Part shown: positions 49,818 to 59,092 of the stretch, piece by piece
Layout: every line of letters starts with the position of its first letter
Numbering within the stretch: position 1 is the first letter of the stretch
Origin: an uncultured Bacteroidales bacterium
GTDB taxonomy: Bacteria; Bacteroidota; Bacteroidia; Bacteroidales; FEN-979
DNA length: 64,000 nt
Reading direction: 5' to 3'
Assembly: GCA_903916595.1 (NCBI GenBank)
Contig: CAIWXI010000031.1
Coordinates: 107,154-171,153, forward strand
The notes under the pieces: model-generated
What the model was told of the DNA's origin: nothing
What the model saw: the letters and a program-made list of their open reading frames with translations, nothing else
The model's database searches: none
Translations under genes and position numbers: made by a program

Positions 49818-51785
49818 ATGATGAAACAACAATTTGACCCTAAGCGCAACTATGAAGAGACCCGGAGAGCCATCGGGTACATCGGGCGCAAACAAGCCAC
49901 CCAGGCCGATTATGACCGTATCGGATTCATGTCGGGACTGGAAGTGCACCAGCAACTGAATACCAAACAGAAACTTTTTTGCCGCTGTCCGGCCGGTATA
50001 TTTCAGAAACCTGAGGAATTCGACGCAGAACTCATCCGCCATATGAGACCAACACTCAGTGAACTGGGCGAATACGACGGAACGGCCCTGATGGAGTTTA
50101 AAACGCGGAAAGAGATCGTTTACCGGATATCCAATACCACGGCCTGTACCTACGACGTGGACGACACTCCGCCTTTTCCCCTGAACAGGGAAGCTTTGAA
50201 TATTGCCATCGCGATATCCGTGCTTTCGAAACTTAAAATCGTGGGGGAGGTGCATATCACCCGCAAACAGTATCTCGACGGAAGCATACCTACAGGATTT
50301 CAGCGAACAGCTATCATCGGCGTGGAAGGCGAGATTCAGCTTAAGAACAAAAAAGTACGGCTGATCCAGCTGAGCCTTGAAGAAGATTCCTGCAGGGAAG
50401 TTTCCGATATCGGTCATGTGAGAATTTACCGTACCGACCGGTTGGGAATGCCGCTGATTGAAACGGTGACATATCCCGATTTTGCAAATCCTGATGAGGT
50501 GAAGGAAGGGGCTGATTACATTCGCTTTCTGAACAGAAGTACCGGTAAAGTGCGACAGGGGATAGGTTCAACCCGGGCCGATGTGAATGTAAGCTGCCGC
50601 GGAGGTACGAGAGTTGAGATTAAAGGTGTTGCACATAATTCATGGATGCCCGAGCTCACTCATGTCGAGGCTTTCAGGCAATGGGCTCTTCTGCAGATAA
50701 AGGAACTTCTGCTGAAATCGGTTAAAGATGCTTCGGTCTGGAAAATCTCTTCAAAAGAAGTCAGCCTGAAAGAAATAAAAATCGAGCTTCCCGAAGTCCA
50801 CAAAACCAATAAATCAACAAAAATATACATCGTCAACCTGCCGCAGTTCCGCGGAATTCTTTCCCATTTTACCCAGCCTGGCAAAATGTTCGCCGATGAG
50901 ATCACCGACCGTTTGAAAGTGATTGCATGCATCGAAAAGCCCAATATGATCCATTCAGAGATGCTCGAGGATATGGCCCGCGACAAGGTGTGGACTAAGG
51001 TAAGGACGATACTGGGCAGCAGGGAAGAAGATTCACAGATCATTTTCTGGGGGCCTGAGGCCGATATAAAAACGGCGCTGGATACGATTGAAGAGCGCTG
51101 CAAAATGGCTTTGAGCGGCGTTCCCAACGAAACCCGTAAGTCGTTTGAAAACGGGACAACGATTTTCGAAAGGGTGCTTCCGGGTGCCGACCGCATGTAT
51201 CCCGATACCGATTCCGCCCCTATCCCACTTGAAGACGAAGTGATTGAAAACCTGAGGAAAGACCTTGCTCCCGATATTTGTGACCGTTACAGTCAGTTGG
51301 CAGCCTGGGGAGTTCCGGCTGATACTTTCACTTTTATCCTGAAATACAACCTTGTGCCCTTGATCGAGAAATGCTCCGGTGAACTGGGCATAGCTCCTAA
51401 GTTCGTTGCCACTCTTCTGGGTCATAACCTGAAACATCTTCAGGGAAAATACAATGCTTTTCAATTATTCCGGAACGCCATGGTATTTGAGCTGCTGAAA
51501 TACATCAAACAACGGGGGCTCGACCTTGCCATCGCAGCAAACATGATGAGGGTACTTTTCGATCATCCGAAGATGGATTTTGATTCCATACTGTTCACCC
51601 TGGGTTATAAGGAAGTTACGAAGGAAGAGATCCTGGGTAAACTTCCCTTCCTGGTAAAAAAGTACAAGGAAACCAGGACCTCAAAAGAAGATGCAGCCGG
51701 CCACCGCTGGATCATGGGAAGCCTCCACAAACTCGCCCTCGGCAACATATCTTTACGGGAGCTGAACAATCATATAATTCTTTGA
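49818..51785 (+). CDS. gatE: Archaeal-type Glu-tRNA(Gln) amidotransferase subunit E
   Basis: 655 aa from ATG 49818 (MMKQQFDPKRNYEETRRAIGYIGRKQATQADYDRIG); the ORF-track start is 14 codons earlier without support. The GatB/E kinase core reads GFMSGLEVHQQLNTKQKLFCRCP, YRISNTTACTYDVDDTPPFPLN and SCREVSDIGHVRIYRTDRLGMPLIE. It contains the AspRS-like GAD insertion (about 290-400) and the GVPNETRKSFENGTTIFERVLPGADRMYPDTDSAPI junction found in archaeal GatE but not in bacterial GatB, then the helical YqeY-like tail. With GatD it converts Glu-tRNA(Gln) to Gln-tRNA(Gln). GatDE is regarded as archaeal, so its presence here is unusual. Confidence 0.93.
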   Translation: MMKQQFDPKRNYEETRRAIGYIGRKQATQADYDRIGFMSGLEVHQQLNTKQKLFCRCPAGIFQKPEEFDAELIRHMRPTLSELGEYDGTALMEFKTRKEIVYRISNTTACTYDVDDTPPFPLNREALNIAIAISVLSKLKIVGEVHITRKQYLDGSIPTGFQRTAIIGVEGEIQLKNKKVRLIQLSLEEDSCREVSDIGHVRIYRTDRLGMPLIETVTYPDFANPDEVKEGADYIRFLNRSTGKVRQGIGSTRADVNVSCRGGTRVEIKGVAHNSWMPELTHVEAFRQWALLQIKELLLKSVKDASVWKISSKEVSLKEIKIELPEVHKTNKSTKIYIVNLPQFRGILSHFTQPGKMFADEITDRLKVIACIEKPNMIHSEMLEDMARDKVWTKVRTILGSREEDSQIIFWGPEADIKTALDTIEERCKMALSGVPNETRKSFENGTTIFERVLPGADRMYPDTDSAPIPLEDEVIENLRKDLAPDICDRYSQLAAWGVPADTFTFILKYNLVPLIEKCSGELGIAPKFVATLLGHNLKHLQGKYNAFQLFRNAMVFELLKYIKQRGLDLAIAANMMRVLFDHPKMDFDSILFTLGYKEVTKEEILGKLPFLVKKYKETRTSKEDAAGHRWIMGSLHKLALGNISLRELNNHIIL

Positions 51786-51815
51786 TTTCACCATTTCACC
51801 ATTTCACCATTTCAA
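51786..51815. repeat. (ATTTCACC)n array between gatE and gatD
   Basis: Three to four units fill the gatE-gatD spacer. The ORF track extends GatD through the array (MISPFHHFTIS), which is not part of the protein. Confidence 0.88.
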
Positions 51816-51817
51816 TT

Positions 51818-53203
51818 ATGACTGAAGATATTTTCCAGGGATACAAAGGGCGCGCACTCGCAATAATGCAGAAATTCAATGCACGGGTTTGGGCCAAGGT
51901 AAAGGTTGATACAAGCCGGGGCGTTTTTGAAGGCACTATCCTGCCAAGGGCAGAAAACACAGACGACAAGCACCTGGTGCTGAAATTTTTTACCGGGTAC
52001 AACATTGGTGTTGATGTAGAGACTATTACAGACATTACCGAGCTTGGGTATAAGAAAGCAGTATACAAGATCCCCGAAAAAGAATTCCCGTATACCAAGG
52101 GATTACCCAGTGTTAAATTACTCGGGACCGGCGGAACCATCGCTTCCAGGCTTGATTACCGCACCGGGGCTGTCATCCCTGCATTTTCACCCGGCGAATT
52201 ATACGGGGCCGTACCCGAGCTGGCCGATATCTGCAACCTGACCACCGAAAAGATATTCGCCGTATTCAGCGAGAACATGGGGCCTGAGCAGTACAGGAAA
52301 CTGGCTATTGCCATCGGGGAGGAGATCGAAAAAGGCATACAGGGTATCATCATCGGGCATGGCACCGATACCATGCATTATACATCCGCAGCTCTAACCT
52401 ATATGGTACAGAATTCGCCCATACCTATCGTACTTGTGGGATCCCAGCGTTCGTCTGACCGCCCCAGTTCCGATGCTGCACTGAACCTTATGCATGCCGC
52501 TACTGCTGCAGGCCATGGTGATATTGCAGAAGTTATGGTTTGCATGTTTGGACCTACGTCGGATGAGTACGGGTTTTTACACAGAGGTACCCGGGTTCGC
52601 AAGATGCACTCATCGTATCGTTCCACCTTCCGTACCATAGGCGATACGCCGATAGCAACGGTAAGCCGCAAAGGCGTTCTTCCGATCAAGACCGATTACA
52701 ACCGCCGCCGCAGCGACCGCAACGTGAAGATCACACCGGTGTTCGAGGAAAAGGTGGCCATGATCTATTATTATACAAACATGCAGCCCGACATGATTGA
52801 TTCACTGGTCGATAATGGTTATAAAGGGATTATCATCATTGGTACCGGCCTGGGTCATGTGAACAAACCCCTGTATCCCGCCATCGAAAGGGCGAGAGAA
52901 AAAGGAGTAGCCATCTTTATGACGGTACAAACCATATGGGGTTACGTGCATATGTTCGTGTACGATACCGGCCGGGATCTGATGGCCAAAGGCGTGGTTC
53001 CTCTCGAAAACATGCTGCCCGAAGTAGCTTATATCAAGCTGGGTTGGGCCCTCGGACAAACTTCAGACATTGAAGAAGTAAAAAAGATCATGCTGACCCC
53101 AATCAACAGCGACATCACCCCCCGTGAACCATACAACGGCTACCTGGTTTACCAGGGCGGTGTGCCGGAGGTGGAAGAGTTTATACGGAAGTTCCATAAA
53201 TAA
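51818..53203 (+). CDS. gatD: Archaeal-type Glu-tRNA(Gln) amidotransferase subunit D
   Basis: 461 aa from ATG 51818 (MTEDIFQGYKGRALAIMQKFN). The N-terminal GatD-specific domain (VKVDTSRGVFEGTILPRAENTDDKHLVLKFFTGYNIGVDVETI) precedes a type I asparaginase core with both threonine/aspartate motifs, LLGTGGTIASRLDYRTGAV and GIIIGHGTDTMHYTSAAL, and VLVGSQRSSDRPSSDAALN. It releases ammonia from Gln/Asn for GatE. The N-terminal domain separates GatD from ordinary L-asparaginases. The adjacency to gatE confirms the assignment. Confidence 0.94.
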   Translation: MTEDIFQGYKGRALAIMQKFNARVWAKVKVDTSRGVFEGTILPRAENTDDKHLVLKFFTGYNIGVDVETITDITELGYKKAVYKIPEKEFPYTKGLPSVKLLGTGGTIASRLDYRTGAVIPAFSPGELYGAVPELADICNLTTEKIFAVFSENMGPEQYRKLAIAIGEEIEKGIQGIIIGHGTDTMHYTSAALTYMVQNSPIPIVLVGSQRSSDRPSSDAALNLMHAATAAGHGDIAEVMVCMFGPTSDEYGFLHRGTRVRKMHSSYRSTFRTIGDTPIATVSRKGVLPIKTDYNRRRSDRNVKITPVFEEKVAMIYYYTNMQPDMIDSLVDNGYKGIIIIGTGLGHVNKPLYPAIERAREKGVAIFMTVQTIWGYVHMFVYDTGRDLMAKGVVPLENMLPEVAYIKLGWALGQTSDIEEVKKIMLTPINSDITPREPYNGYLVYQGGVPEVEEFIRKFHK

Positions 53204-53301
53204 AATGGTGAAATGGTGAAATGGTGAAATGGTGAAATGGTGAAATGGTGTTCGGCGAAGCCGTAATGAACACCATAGAAATAAACAATTCGTGAATAAA
53301 T
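53204..53301. repeat. (AAATGGTG)n array plus 67-bp hairpin element, copy B
   Basis: Five to six AAATGGTG units (53204-53250) run into the 67-bp element at 53235-53301, which is the perfect reverse complement of 28996-29062. The hairpin GGTGTTC-GGC-GAA-GCCG-TAATGAACACC lies between the convergent gatD and the small membrane-protein gene, as in copy A. Confidence 0.9.
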
Positions 53302-53303
53302 CG

Positions 53304-53579
53304 TCAAAGCATTCCGGCTTGTGTAAATTTCCGATCCCAAAAAGCAAATCCGAATACGCTTACCATCATTGCAGTAAAAATTCCAATGATTGCCCACAGG
53401 AAATTGAAAAGCTGATCGAAACGGGTATTTACTTCAGAATGAAATGATTCCAGCTTTTGTTCGGTCCTGATAATCCGGTCGCGGTCATCTAAAGTAAACG
53501 GAATTTCCTTCACTTCAGCCTTCAGTACCAAAGGGAAGAAAAACAAAAAAATACAAAAAAACTTCCTGAATGTTTTCAT
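53304..53579 (-). CDS. Small exported membrane protein (91 aa)
   Basis: The ATG at 53579 gives MKTFRKFFCIFLFFFPLVLKA, a signal peptide. A charged, probably coiled segment follows (DRDRIIRTEQKLESFHSEVNTRFDQLFNFL) and then one C-terminal membrane helix (WAIIGIFTAMMVSVFGFAFW). The ORF-track start 36 codons earlier would precede the -7 box at 53623-53630 and is rejected. No family is assigned; the layout suggests a small sensor or scaffold. Confidence 0.72.
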   Translation of the reverse strand: MKTFRKFFCIFLFFFPLVLKAEVKEIPFTLDDRDRIIRTEQKLESFHSEVNTRFDQLFNFLWAIIGIFTAMMVSVFGFAFWDRKFTQAGML

Positions 53580-53622
53580 ATTGATTTGGATTAAGTTATT
53601 TACACTTAATCCTTCTAAACCA

Positions 53623-53630
53623 CAAAAGTA
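53623..53630 (-). promoter_or_regulatory. -7 box for the small membrane-protein gene
   Basis: Minus-strand TACTTTTG fits TAnnTTTG, 44 bp upstream of ATG 53579. It is used to choose that start. Confidence 0.45.
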
Positions 53631-53683
53631 ATACAGAAAAAGCGAAAAAATTTCAACAGCAGGGAGAAATAGTTTCCACCGGG

Positions 53684-54437
<754 letters not shown>

Positions 54438-55436
54438 ATGAAATATATTTTTATTGTTTTGTTTCTTTTCCCGCTTTGTCTTCGGGCTCAGCAGATCACA
54501 AACGTGAGCGCTATGCAGGACGGGAAGAACATCATTGTTTCGTATGATCTCCCGGGAAAACAGGGGCAGACGTTCACGGTCAGTCTTTTTGTATCGGAGA
54601 ACGGAGGCTCAACCTGGCAGGGGCCTTTAAACAGTGTTACAGGTGATAAGGGGCAGGGGATAAACCCTGGAACCGGCAAACGGATCATCTGGAATGTTTT
54701 GCAGGACAGGGACAAACTGCAAGGCTCCGCTATTGCATTTAAAATCAGGGCGAGTTATGCAGCCAGCGGTGCTTCAGGCAGCATCGAAATGGTGTATGTT
54801 GAAGGCGGAACGTTTCAGATGGGCAGTAACGACGGAGAAGCCGATGAAAAACCGGTACATTCAGTAACCCTGAACAGCTTTAATATTGGCAAATACGAAG
54901 TAACCCAGAAGCAATGGCAGGATGTGATGGGATCAAATCCATCAAATTTTACAGGATGCAATAACTGTCCGGTTGAGAAGGTTAGCTGGAACGATGTTCA
55001 GGATTTTATTCAAAGGCTCAATACAAAAACCGGCAGTAATTACCGTTTACCTACCGAGGCGGAATGGGAATATGCCGCCAGAGGAGGTAATAAAAGCCGT
55101 GGATATAAATATTCAGGAGGTGATGATATCGAGGCGGTTGCATGGTATAATGACAACAGCGGCTCAAAGACACATACAGTAGGTCAAAAACAAGCCAATG
55201 AACTAGGGATTTACGACATGAGCGGCAACGTTTGGGAATGGTGCAGCGACTGGTATGGGAATTATTCCTCAAATTCCCAAAATAATCCGAAGGGCTATTC
55301 ATCGGGCTCCGGCCGCGTGAGTCGCGGCGGCGGCTGGAGCAGCGGCGCTCAGGGCTGCCGCGCATCGAATCGCGGCGGCGGCGGCCCCGGCAACCGCGGC
55401 AGCTATTTAGGCTTTCGTCTGGTTGTTGTCCCATAG
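54438..55436 (+). CDS. Exported FGE-sulfatase/C-type-lectin-fold protein with hypervariable C-terminus
   Basis: 332 aa from ATG 54438, giving the signal peptide MKYIFIVLFLFPLCLRAQ. A beta-sandwich (about 20-108) leads to a formylglycine-generating-enzyme/SUMF1 domain: GSIEMVYVEGGTFQMGSNDGEADEKPVHSVTLNSFNIGKYEVTQKQWQDVMG, YRLPTEAEWEYAARGG and GNVWEWCSDWYG. This fold is the CLec scaffold used by DGR variable proteins. The last ~40 residues read RVSRGGGWSSGAQGCRASNRGGGGPGNRGSYLGFRLV, where related proteins have RGGSWNNNAQNCR-x3-RNNNNPDNRNNN-GFRLV. The N-rich block is replaced by Gly/Ser. It probably acts as a ligand-binding component of a variable surface/periplasmic system, not as an enzyme. 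It is followed by the caspase gene after 125 bp. Confidence 0.85.
   Translation: MKYIFIVLFLFPLCLRAQQITNVSAMQDGKNIIVSYDLPGKQGQTFTVSLFVSENGGSTWQGPLNSVTGDKGQGINPGTGKRIIWNVLQDRDKLQGSAIAFKIRASYAASGASGSIEMVYVEGGTFQMGSNDGEADEKPVHSVTLNSFNIGKYEVTQKQWQDVMGSNPSNFTGCNNCPVEKVSWNDVQDFIQRLNTKTGSNYRLPTEAEWEYAARGGNKSRGYKYSGGDDIEAVAWYNDNSGSKTHTVGQKQANELGIYDMSGNVWEWCSDWYGNYSSNSQNNPKGYSSGSGRVSRGGGWSSGAQGCRASNRGGGGPGNRGSYLGFRLVVVP
55311..55418 (+). other. Candidate DGR variable region (VR) in the FGE gene
   Basis: About 36 codons whose variable sites are GGC, AGC, AAC or TAT: AGC AGC GGC, GGC before TGC, four GGC in a row before CCC, GGC AAC before CGC, and GGC AGC TAT before TTA. Every such change is what adenine mutagenesis of AAC codons would give. 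Conserved sites (CGC, TGG, GCT, CAG, TGC, TTA GGC TTT CGT) are unaffected. The stretch is very GC-rich and A-poor compared with the rest of the gene. No template repeat (the A-rich homologue) and no reverse transcriptase or Avd gene were found in the window. Confidence 0.7.
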
Positions 55437-55561
55437 TTCAGTGGCAGCTTTTTGTGCCATACCTTTTGAGCAAAAGAAATGTTTGGCTAAAGGTGAGTGA
55501 GGGACGAGCGAGCAAAGAGCCAACGAGTAAAACAAACAAAATGCAACCAATTGAAAATTTT

Positions 55562-57253
55562 ATGAAAAAGACGGGTTTGATCGTGGGATATTGGTTTATG
55601 GTTATAAACCTGTATTCCCAAAACACTGTTGAAGGCATCAGTCCGGTGTATCAGTTCAGTATTTCAAAAGAGATTAAACCACCGGTGTTGAATATGGATG
55701 CGACTTCTATCACGTTTATAGATCAAAACGGCAATCATGCAATTGATGCGAACGAAAACTGTACTCTGAAGTTCAGTCTTGGAAATACCGGGTATGGCGA
55801 CGGGATCGGGCTTACAGCAAGGGTGAGCGTTTCGGGTACTTCCAACGGAGTTTCATTTTCACAATCCACCCCCCTTCCCATCATCAAAATAGGCGAAACA
55901 AAAGCCGTGGAGATCCCTGTAAAGAGTGATCTTAATACAATTGATGGTTCTGTTACATTTACTTTGCAGGTGGATGAACCTAACGGTTTTGGCGTTTCTC
56001 CCCAGCAGATCGAGGTTCAGACCCGTAAATTCATTTCTCCTATGATCGAGATCGCCGATTACTCGATCACGAGCCAGATGTCGGGAAACCTGCGCAAAAA
56101 ATTACCGTTCGATCTGCAAGTTCTGGTTCAGAATACACAATATGGAGCCGCCGAAGATGTGCAGGTCTTTCTCGGTCTGCCGCCTGAAGTGATCTGCATT
56201 TCATCCAATACTTCCATTCATTATGATAAACTGAATGCCGGTGAAAAGAAGGATATCGTGTATACCCTCATCGTGAGCGATAATTACGTTTCCCAAACCA
56301 TTCCTGTACATATTAAAATTTCAGAGAAATACGGCAAATTCTCTAAGGATAAGGACATCAGCCTCACTCTCAACCAGTCTATGGCTGTGAATAAACTCGT
56401 GGTGGAAGCCGATAAAAAACAGGAACAAACTGCTCAGATTATTATTGGTTCGCTTAGCAGTGATGTCGACAAAGCCATCCCCCAGGGGCCATCAACTCAT
56501 CCCGAAAGGTATGCCCTTATTATTGGCAATGAGGATTACAGCTCATTTCAGTCAGGCCTTTCCACCGAATCTAATGTTGATTTTGCCGCCAATGATGCCA
56601 GGATATTCCGGGATTATATTGAACAGACTCTGGGCGTGCCTAAGACTCAGATCAAATTGCTGACCAATGCCACAGCCGGTCAGATCAATCAGTCCCTGGC
56701 CTGGATCGCACAAAATGCTAAAGTGGAAAACGGTAACGCTGAATTGTTATTCTATTATTCAGGTCATGGGCTGCCGGATGAGAATTCTCATGAACCCTAT
56801 CTGATTCCCGTGGATGTGAGTGGAACGAATATCCAGCAGGCTATCAGGTTAAGCGCAGTATACCAGAAACTGAGCGAATTCCCATCCAAACGGATCACTG
56901 TATTTCTCGATGCATGCTTCAGCGGGGGAGCCAGAAACCAGAGTCTGATCGCGATGAAAAGTGTGAAGGTCAAACCTGCAGAATTTGAATTAAGCGGGAA
57001 TATGGTCGTTTTCTCATCCAGCTCAGGCGAGGAAACTTCGAATGTTTACCGCGAAAAGCAGCATGGTTTCTTTACTTACTTCCTTCTGAAGGAACTCCAA
57101 AGCACAAAAGGCGATATTACCTATAAACAGTTAGCCGATTATCTCCGCGATAAAGTCCTGAGAGGAACCTCCCTGATCAGTAAGCCCCAGACACCAATGG
57201 CGCTCTACAGCGAATCGGCCCGGGATCAGTGGGAGAACTGGAAGATGGAATAA
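55562..57253 (+). CDS. Exported caspase-family (metacaspase-like) protease
   Basis: 563 aa from ATG 55562, which gives a signal peptide (MKKTGLIVGYWFMVINLYSQ); the ORF-track start adds 36 basic residues. An N-terminal region (about 40-280) has Ig/CARDB-like beta-sandwich repeats (NENCTLKFSLGNTGYGDGIGLTARVSVSG, LPFDLQVLVQNTQYGAAEDVQVFLGLPPEV). The peptidase_C14 domain (about 315-560) has the catalytic histidine in LLFYYSGHGLPDE (H402) and cysteine in VFLDACFSGGARN (C452). It is probably co-transcribed with the FGE-VR gene; the pair resembles sensor-plus-effector modules. Confidence 0.88.
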   Translation: MKKTGLIVGYWFMVINLYSQNTVEGISPVYQFSISKEIKPPVLNMDATSITFIDQNGNHAIDANENCTLKFSLGNTGYGDGIGLTARVSVSGTSNGVSFSQSTPLPIIKIGETKAVEIPVKSDLNTIDGSVTFTLQVDEPNGFGVSPQQIEVQTRKFISPMIEIADYSITSQMSGNLRKKLPFDLQVLVQNTQYGAAEDVQVFLGLPPEVICISSNTSIHYDKLNAGEKKDIVYTLIVSDNYVSQTIPVHIKISEKYGKFSKDKDISLTLNQSMAVNKLVVEADKKQEQTAQIIIGSLSSDVDKAIPQGPSTHPERYALIIGNEDYSSFQSGLSTESNVDFAANDARIFRDYIEQTLGVPKTQIKLLTNATAGQINQSLAWIAQNAKVENGNAELLFYYSGHGLPDENSHEPYLIPVDVSGTNIQQAIRLSAVYQKLSEFPSKRITVFLDACFSGGARNQSLIAMKSVKVKPAEFELSGNMVVFSSSSGEETSNVYREKQHGFFTYFLLKELQSTKGDITYKQLADYLRDKVLRGTSLISKPQTPMALYSESARDQWENWKME

Positions 57254-57268
57254 ATCTGCCATCTGATA

Positions 57269-59041
57269 TCATTCTTCAGAGAATTGCTTCAGCAACTTGC
57301 GATATTCCGAAAAGACGGTGGCCCGGCTCATGAAGCCTATATACTTGCCATCCTTCAGTACGGGTATGTTGAAGCGATCGTTTCTCTGGAAGAGCGACAT
57401 GATCTTCTCCATATCGTCATCGGGCGTAATAAAGAATTCGGGCATGTACATCAGGTCTCTCACGAATTTTTTATTGTACAGTTCCCGGTTGAACATGATG
57501 CCCCTGATATGATCGAGGGTGACGATGCCATGAAAGGTGTTTTCGGCATCCACCACCGGAAATATATTTCTGGAAGCTTCGGCCACGACTTTTACCAGGT
57601 CGCCCAGACTGGCGTCGGGAAGGACTGTCTTAAAATTCTTCTCGATAAGACCGGCCGGGTCCATAAAGGTAAGAATGGCATTGTCTTTATGATGGGTGAT
57701 GAGTTCCTTGCGCATAGCCAGCTGGCGTGCATAAATCGAATGGGGTTCGAAATAAAACACAGTGAGGTACGACACCGTCGATGATATAATGAGAGGCGTG
57801 AGTAATTCATACCCCCCGGTGATCTCAGCGATGAGGAAGATGGCGGTGAGGGGAGCGTGCATCACCCCGGTCATCAGGCCGGCCATGCCTACCAGGGCAA
57901 AGTTGCTTTCGGGAAGATGGGAGCCTAAACCCAGATTGATACCCCGTGAAAGGAAGAGCCCGCTGATCACGCCAACAAACAGGGTCGGGGCAAAGGTCCC
58001 GCCTATGCCACCGCTTCCCTGGGTAAACGACATGGCTATGACTTTCGAGAGGATCAGTCCGAAGATGATCATAAGGAAAAGATACGGGCTGTTCTTCATC
58101 CATCCGAAGAACTCCGGGTTTCCAATGGTTTCGGCATGGCCTTTCAGAACTTCTTTCAAAATAGTATACCCTTCACCAAACAGAGAGGGGTAAATGAAGA
58201 TCAGCATAGCTAAGACCACTCCGGCCAAAGGGAGTCTCACCCCGGTTGGGATCTTCGCGAGAAGGCGTTCCATCCAGACGCTGCCGCGTATAAAATAAAC
58301 GGAAACAAGACCGGTAAAAATTCCAAGAAGTATATAGTATCCTGTTTCATGAAAATGGAAAGGGGAAAGAAGGACGAATGAAAACAAAACATCCTTACCC
58401 ATCAGCAAGGAGGAAACCAGGGAGCCTGTAACGGCCGATATCAGCAAAGGGATAAGGTTGGTCATGGTGAGGTCCATCAGCAGCACCTCTATTACGAATA
58501 CCACACCTGCAATAGGTGCAGCAAAGAGGCTCGCCAGGGCGCCTGCCGCCCCGCAACCAAGCAGCAGTGTCGTGTTTTTATAATCCTGCCGGAACAGGCG
58601 TGCCATGTTGGAACCAATCGCTGATCCGGTAAGCACTCCGGGGGCTTCTGGTCCGACAGATCCTCCAAAACCCAGGGTAAGCGTACAAGCCACCAACGAA
58701 GTCCAGGTGTTGCCTGGTTTTATCTGGCTATGGTTTTTCGAAATACCATAGAGCACTTTGCTCACTCCATGACTGATATTGTCTTTTACAACATATTTCA
58801 TGAAGAGATATGTCAATACCAGTCCGCACATCGGATACAGCAGGTACAAAAAGGTGATGGCCTGAAAAGTAAACCCGTTGGTGAGAAAGAAGTTCGTGTA
58901 ATACAGGGTATTCTTCAATACCACCCCTGCAAGCCCGCTGAGTATACCCACGAAAAAACTGAGCACCAGTAAGAACTGTCTTGGTTTTAAGACTTTATAC
59001 TGGTACAGGTAGATCCTGTCGAAAAGCGTATGTCGTGACAT
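57269..59041 (-). CDS. ClC-family chloride channel/antiporter with CBS domains
   Basis: 590 aa from MSRHTLFDRIYLYQYK (ATG 59041); the longer ORF-track start is upstream of the -7 box. ClC selectivity motifs include GFGGSVGPEAPGVLTG (the gating-type glutamate in GPEAP) and SFTQGSGGIGGTFAPTLFVG. Some ten membrane helices precede two C-terminal CBS domains (FPVVDAENTFHGIVTLDHI, FNIPVLKDGKYIGFMSRATVF). Channel or H+/Cl- exchange mode cannot be told. Confidence 0.9.
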   Translation of the reverse strand: MSRHTLFDRIYLYQYKVLKPRQFLLVLSFFVGILSGLAGVVLKNTLYYTNFFLTNGFTFQAITFLYLLYPMCGLVLTYLFMKYVVKDNISHGVSKVLYGISKNHSQIKPGNTWTSLVACTLTLGFGGSVGPEAPGVLTGSAIGSNMARLFRQDYKNTTLLLGCGAAGALASLFAAPIAGVVFVIEVLLMDLTMTNLIPLLISAVTGSLVSSLLMGKDVLFSFVLLSPFHFHETGYYILLGIFTGLVSVYFIRGSVWMERLLAKIPTGVRLPLAGVVLAMLIFIYPSLFGEGYTILKEVLKGHAETIGNPEFFGWMKNSPYLFLMIIFGLILSKVIAMSFTQGSGGIGGTFAPTLFVGVISGLFLSRGINLGLGSHLPESNFALVGMAGLMTGVMHAPLTAIFLIAEITGGYELLTPLIISSTVSYLTVFYFEPHSIYARQLAMRKELITHHKDNAILTFMDPAGLIEKNFKTVLPDASLGDLVKVVAEASRNIFPVVDAENTFHGIVTLDHIRGIMFNRELYNKKFVRDLMYMPEFFITPDDDMEKIMSLFQRNDRFNIPVLKDGKYIGFMSRATVFSEYRKLLKQFSEE

Positions 59042-59048
59042 AATGCTG

Positions 59049-59056
59049 CAAATGTA
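59049..59056 (-). promoter_or_regulatory. -7 box for the ClC gene
   Basis: Minus-strand TACATTTG (TAnnTTTG), 8 bp upstream of ATG 59041, so the leader would be very short. Confidence 0.4.
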
Positions 59057-59068
59057 GCAGTATATTCT

Positions 59069-59076
59069 TACTTTTG
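59069..59076 (+). promoter_or_regulatory. -7 box for xth
   Basis: TACTTTTG, matching TAnnTTTG, 16 bp before ATG 59093. It is divergent from the ClC box. Confidence 0.5.
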
Positions 59077-59092
59077 ATGAAAACATAGAAAC

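Noticed and set aside
54438-55436. FGE-domain protein as a sulfatase-activating enzyme
   Set aside because: No sulfatase gene is near, and the C-terminal pattern matches variable-protein scaffolds better than catalytic FGE.
57269-59041. ClC gating-glutamate loss
   Set aside because: GSVGPEAP at first looked like Val in the gating position, but aligning GPEAP with GREGP keeps the glutamate.
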